Source: Azomonas macrocytogenes (lineage in GTDB: Bacteria > Pseudomonadota > Gammaproteobacteria > Pseudomonadales > Pseudomonadaceae). From it: a stretch of DNA of 64,000 nucleotides. A program made the translations under genes and the position numbers. Below, one piece after another: positions 62,817-64,000 of the stretch. The notes beneath the pieces were generated by a model. That model did not search any database. It was given only the letters and a program-made list of their open reading frames with translations, and had not been told where the DNA came from. The stretch spans positions 1 through 64,000 of the forward strand of contig NZ_JACHXI010000010.1 in NCBI RefSeq assembly GCF_014191985.1, given 5' to 3'. Position 1 is the first letter of the stretch, and each line of letters starts with the position of its first letter.

Positions 62817-63770
62817 TCAGCCCTTGCCCAGCTTGCCGGCGATCATGTCCATCAGGCGGTCACCGATGCGCGTGTCGAAAGCGCTGTCGATCTCGCGGAT
62901 ACAGGTCGGGCTGGTGATATTGATCTCGGTGAGGTAACTGCCGATCACGTCCAGACCGACGAACAACAAGCCGCGCTTGCGCAGTTCCGGGCCGATCAGG
63001 GCGGCGATCTCGCGGTCGCGCTCGGACAGCGGTTGCGCCACGCCATGGCCGCCAGCCGCCAGGTTGCCACGGGTTTCGCCGACCGCCGGGATGCGCGCCA
63101 GGCAATAGGGCACAGGCTCGCCGTCGATCATCAGGATGCGTTTGTCGCCATTCTTGATTTCCGGGATATACCGTTGGGCCATGATCTGGCGGCTACCGTG
63201 TTCGGTCAGGATTTCGAGGATCACCGACAGGTTCGGATCGCCCTCGCGGTGACGAAAGACCGAAGCCCCGCCCATTTCATCCAATGGTTTGAGAATGACA
63301 TCACGCTGGGTTTGCGCAAACTCGCGCAAGATATCGGCTCGCCGGCTGACGAGGGTCGGCGACATGCATTGCGGGAACTGGGTGGCGAAGAATTTCTCGT
63401 TGCAGTCGCGCAGGCTGCGCGGGCTGTTGACGATGAGCGTACCGGCTTGTTCGGCCAGCTCCAGCAGGTAGGTCGCGTAGACGTATTCGCTGTTGAAGGG
63501 CGGGTCCTTGCGCATGAGGATGACATCGAGCTCGGCCAGTGCGGCATCGGTTTCCTCTTCCAGTTCGAACCAGCGCTGTGGATCCAGGAAGACTTTCAGC
63601 GGGCGCATCCTGGCCCGGGCTTGGCCTTCGAGGAGGTAGAGATCGTGCTGCTCCATGTAGTACAGCGACCAGCCACGGGTCTGGGCCGCCAGCAACATGG
63701 CCAGCGAGCTGTCCTTCTTGAAGGCGATATGCGCGATTGGATCCATGACGATCCCGACGCGAACGCTCAT
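62817..63770 (-). CDS. gshB: Glutathione synthetase
   Basis: A 317-residue ATP-grasp enzyme that joins gamma-glutamylcysteine and glycine. MSVRVGIVMDPIAHIAFKKDSS starts the N-terminal domain, KPLDEMGGASVFR forms the ATP loop, and RGNLAAGGHGVAQPLSERD and FVGLDVIGSYLTEINITSPT complete the ATP-grasp site. The start at 63770 has GAGG seven bases upstream; the upstream 61-codon extension is non-conserved. It is divergent from pilG. Confidence 0.95.
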   Translation of the reverse strand: MSVRVGIVMDPIAHIAFKKDSSLAMLLAAQTRGWSLYYMEQHDLYLLEGQARARMRPLKVFLDPQRWFELEEETDAALAELDVILMRKDPPFNSEYVYATYLLELAEQAGTLIVNSPRSLRDCNEKFFATQFPQCMSPTLVSRRADILREFAQTQRDVILKPLDEMGGASVFRHREGDPNLSVILEILTEHGSRQIMAQRYIPEIKNGDKRILMIDGEPVPYCLARIPAVGETRGNLAAGGHGVAQPLSERDREIAALIGPELRKRGLLFVGLDVIGSYLTEINITSPTCIREIDSAFDTRIGDRLMDMIAGKLGKG

Positions 63771-63981
63771 GAGAAACCTCCGGGTAATGGCGGCTGAATT
63801 GCCTGGATATGAAAAGTTGCCGCAGATTGGCGCTGGCATGGTAGGGGGGTCAAGAGAAATCGAGCTCCTTTCCATTCGCGGCGATGCCGCATGGATTGGG
63901 CGAAACCATCGGCAGGCAGGCCTTTGGCATACACTGGTAAGTGCTGCAGACACTATTCACCGAGGCAATGGTAGGGGCGAA

Positions 63982-64000
63982 ATGGAACAGCATTCCAACG
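63982..64000 (+). CDS. pilG: Start of pilG (twitching-motility response regulator), cut by window end
   Basis: Only MEQHSN is visible, after GGTAGGGGCGAA. It matches the opening residues I recall for PilG (MEQ...), and pilG is the expected divergent neighbour of gshB. Too little is present to prove it. Confidence 0.6.

Noticed and set aside
62754-63797. Plus-strand frame opposite gshB
   Set aside because: It lies over gshB, which has all expected motifs, and its translation has no recognisable domain.

Overview
The window looks like a chromosomal segment of a Pseudomonas sensu lato. Most of it has the GC-rich codon use of that genus. It carries several gene blocks whose order I recall from P. 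aeruginosa: engB / cytochrome c4 / dsbA / endonuclease-exonuclease-phosphatase / GGDEF / ampDh2 / kinB-algB; HDOD / recG / oxyR; and pilG / gshB / tonB3 / algH / ruvX / pyrR / pyrB / pyrC'. These blocks lie far apart in PAO1 but sit close together here, so the chromosome is rearranged relative to PAO1. No tRNA, rRNA or CRISPR array was seen.

Layout. 0-0.5 kb: the right end of an IS3-like element that has cut off the 5' part of an aldo/keto reductase gene. 0.6-4.4 kb: housekeeping genes (gabD, hexose-6-phosphate mutarotase, OsmC, EngB). 4.5-13 kb: periplasmic redox and signalling genes (cytochrome c4, DsbA, a c-di-GMP cyclase, the cell-wall amidase AmpDh2 and the alginate regulators KinB-AlgB), ending at a small gene divergent from algB behind a good sigma-54 promoter. 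14-18.7 kb: HDOD protein, RecG and OxyR. 18.8-21 kb: a TonB-ExbD-ExbB energy-transduction operon. 21-24.6 kb: an epimerase, WrbA and a nucleoside-gate permease. 24.7-35 kb: a heavy-metal region in which a CzcRS/CopRS-type two-component system is separated from czcCBA by a two-gene Thoeris anti-phage system (thsB-thsA). 35.2-47 kb: GrxB and two tandem iron-signalling modules, each made of an ECF sigma factor, a FecR regulator and a TonB-dependent siderophore receptor, with Fur-like boxes. Between them lies a three-gene inner-membrane operon (DUF3649, PepSY-TM, DUF3325). 47-56.8 kb: a Na/Pi transporter, recC without adjacent recB or recD, a DapA-family aldolase and an McrBC restriction system. 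56.8-64 kb: a J-domain protein, the pyrimidine genes pyrR-pyrB-pyrC' (the last a catalytically dead dihydroorotase homologue), ruvX, algH, tonB3, gshB and the first codons of pilG.

How the genes work together. TonB/ExbB/ExbD (and TonB3) could power the two siderophore receptors. The sigma/FecR pairs would switch the receptors on when the siderophore binds, and the PepSY operon may reduce the iron or release it from the siderophore. The metal two-component system probably drives czcCBA through an ATTACA-N4-TGTAAT site. Thoeris and McrBC are two separate defence islands.

Most unusual points. The second siderophore receptor is a compositional chimera, with a GC-rich 5' end followed by an AT-rich plug and barrel. 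A 78-bp MITE-like element flanked by TTA lies exactly on the stop codon of the DUF3325 gene. The small gene opposite algB has a textbook sigma-54 promoter. The Thoeris pair sits inside the metal-resistance locus. I found no system that I can call wholly undescribed.
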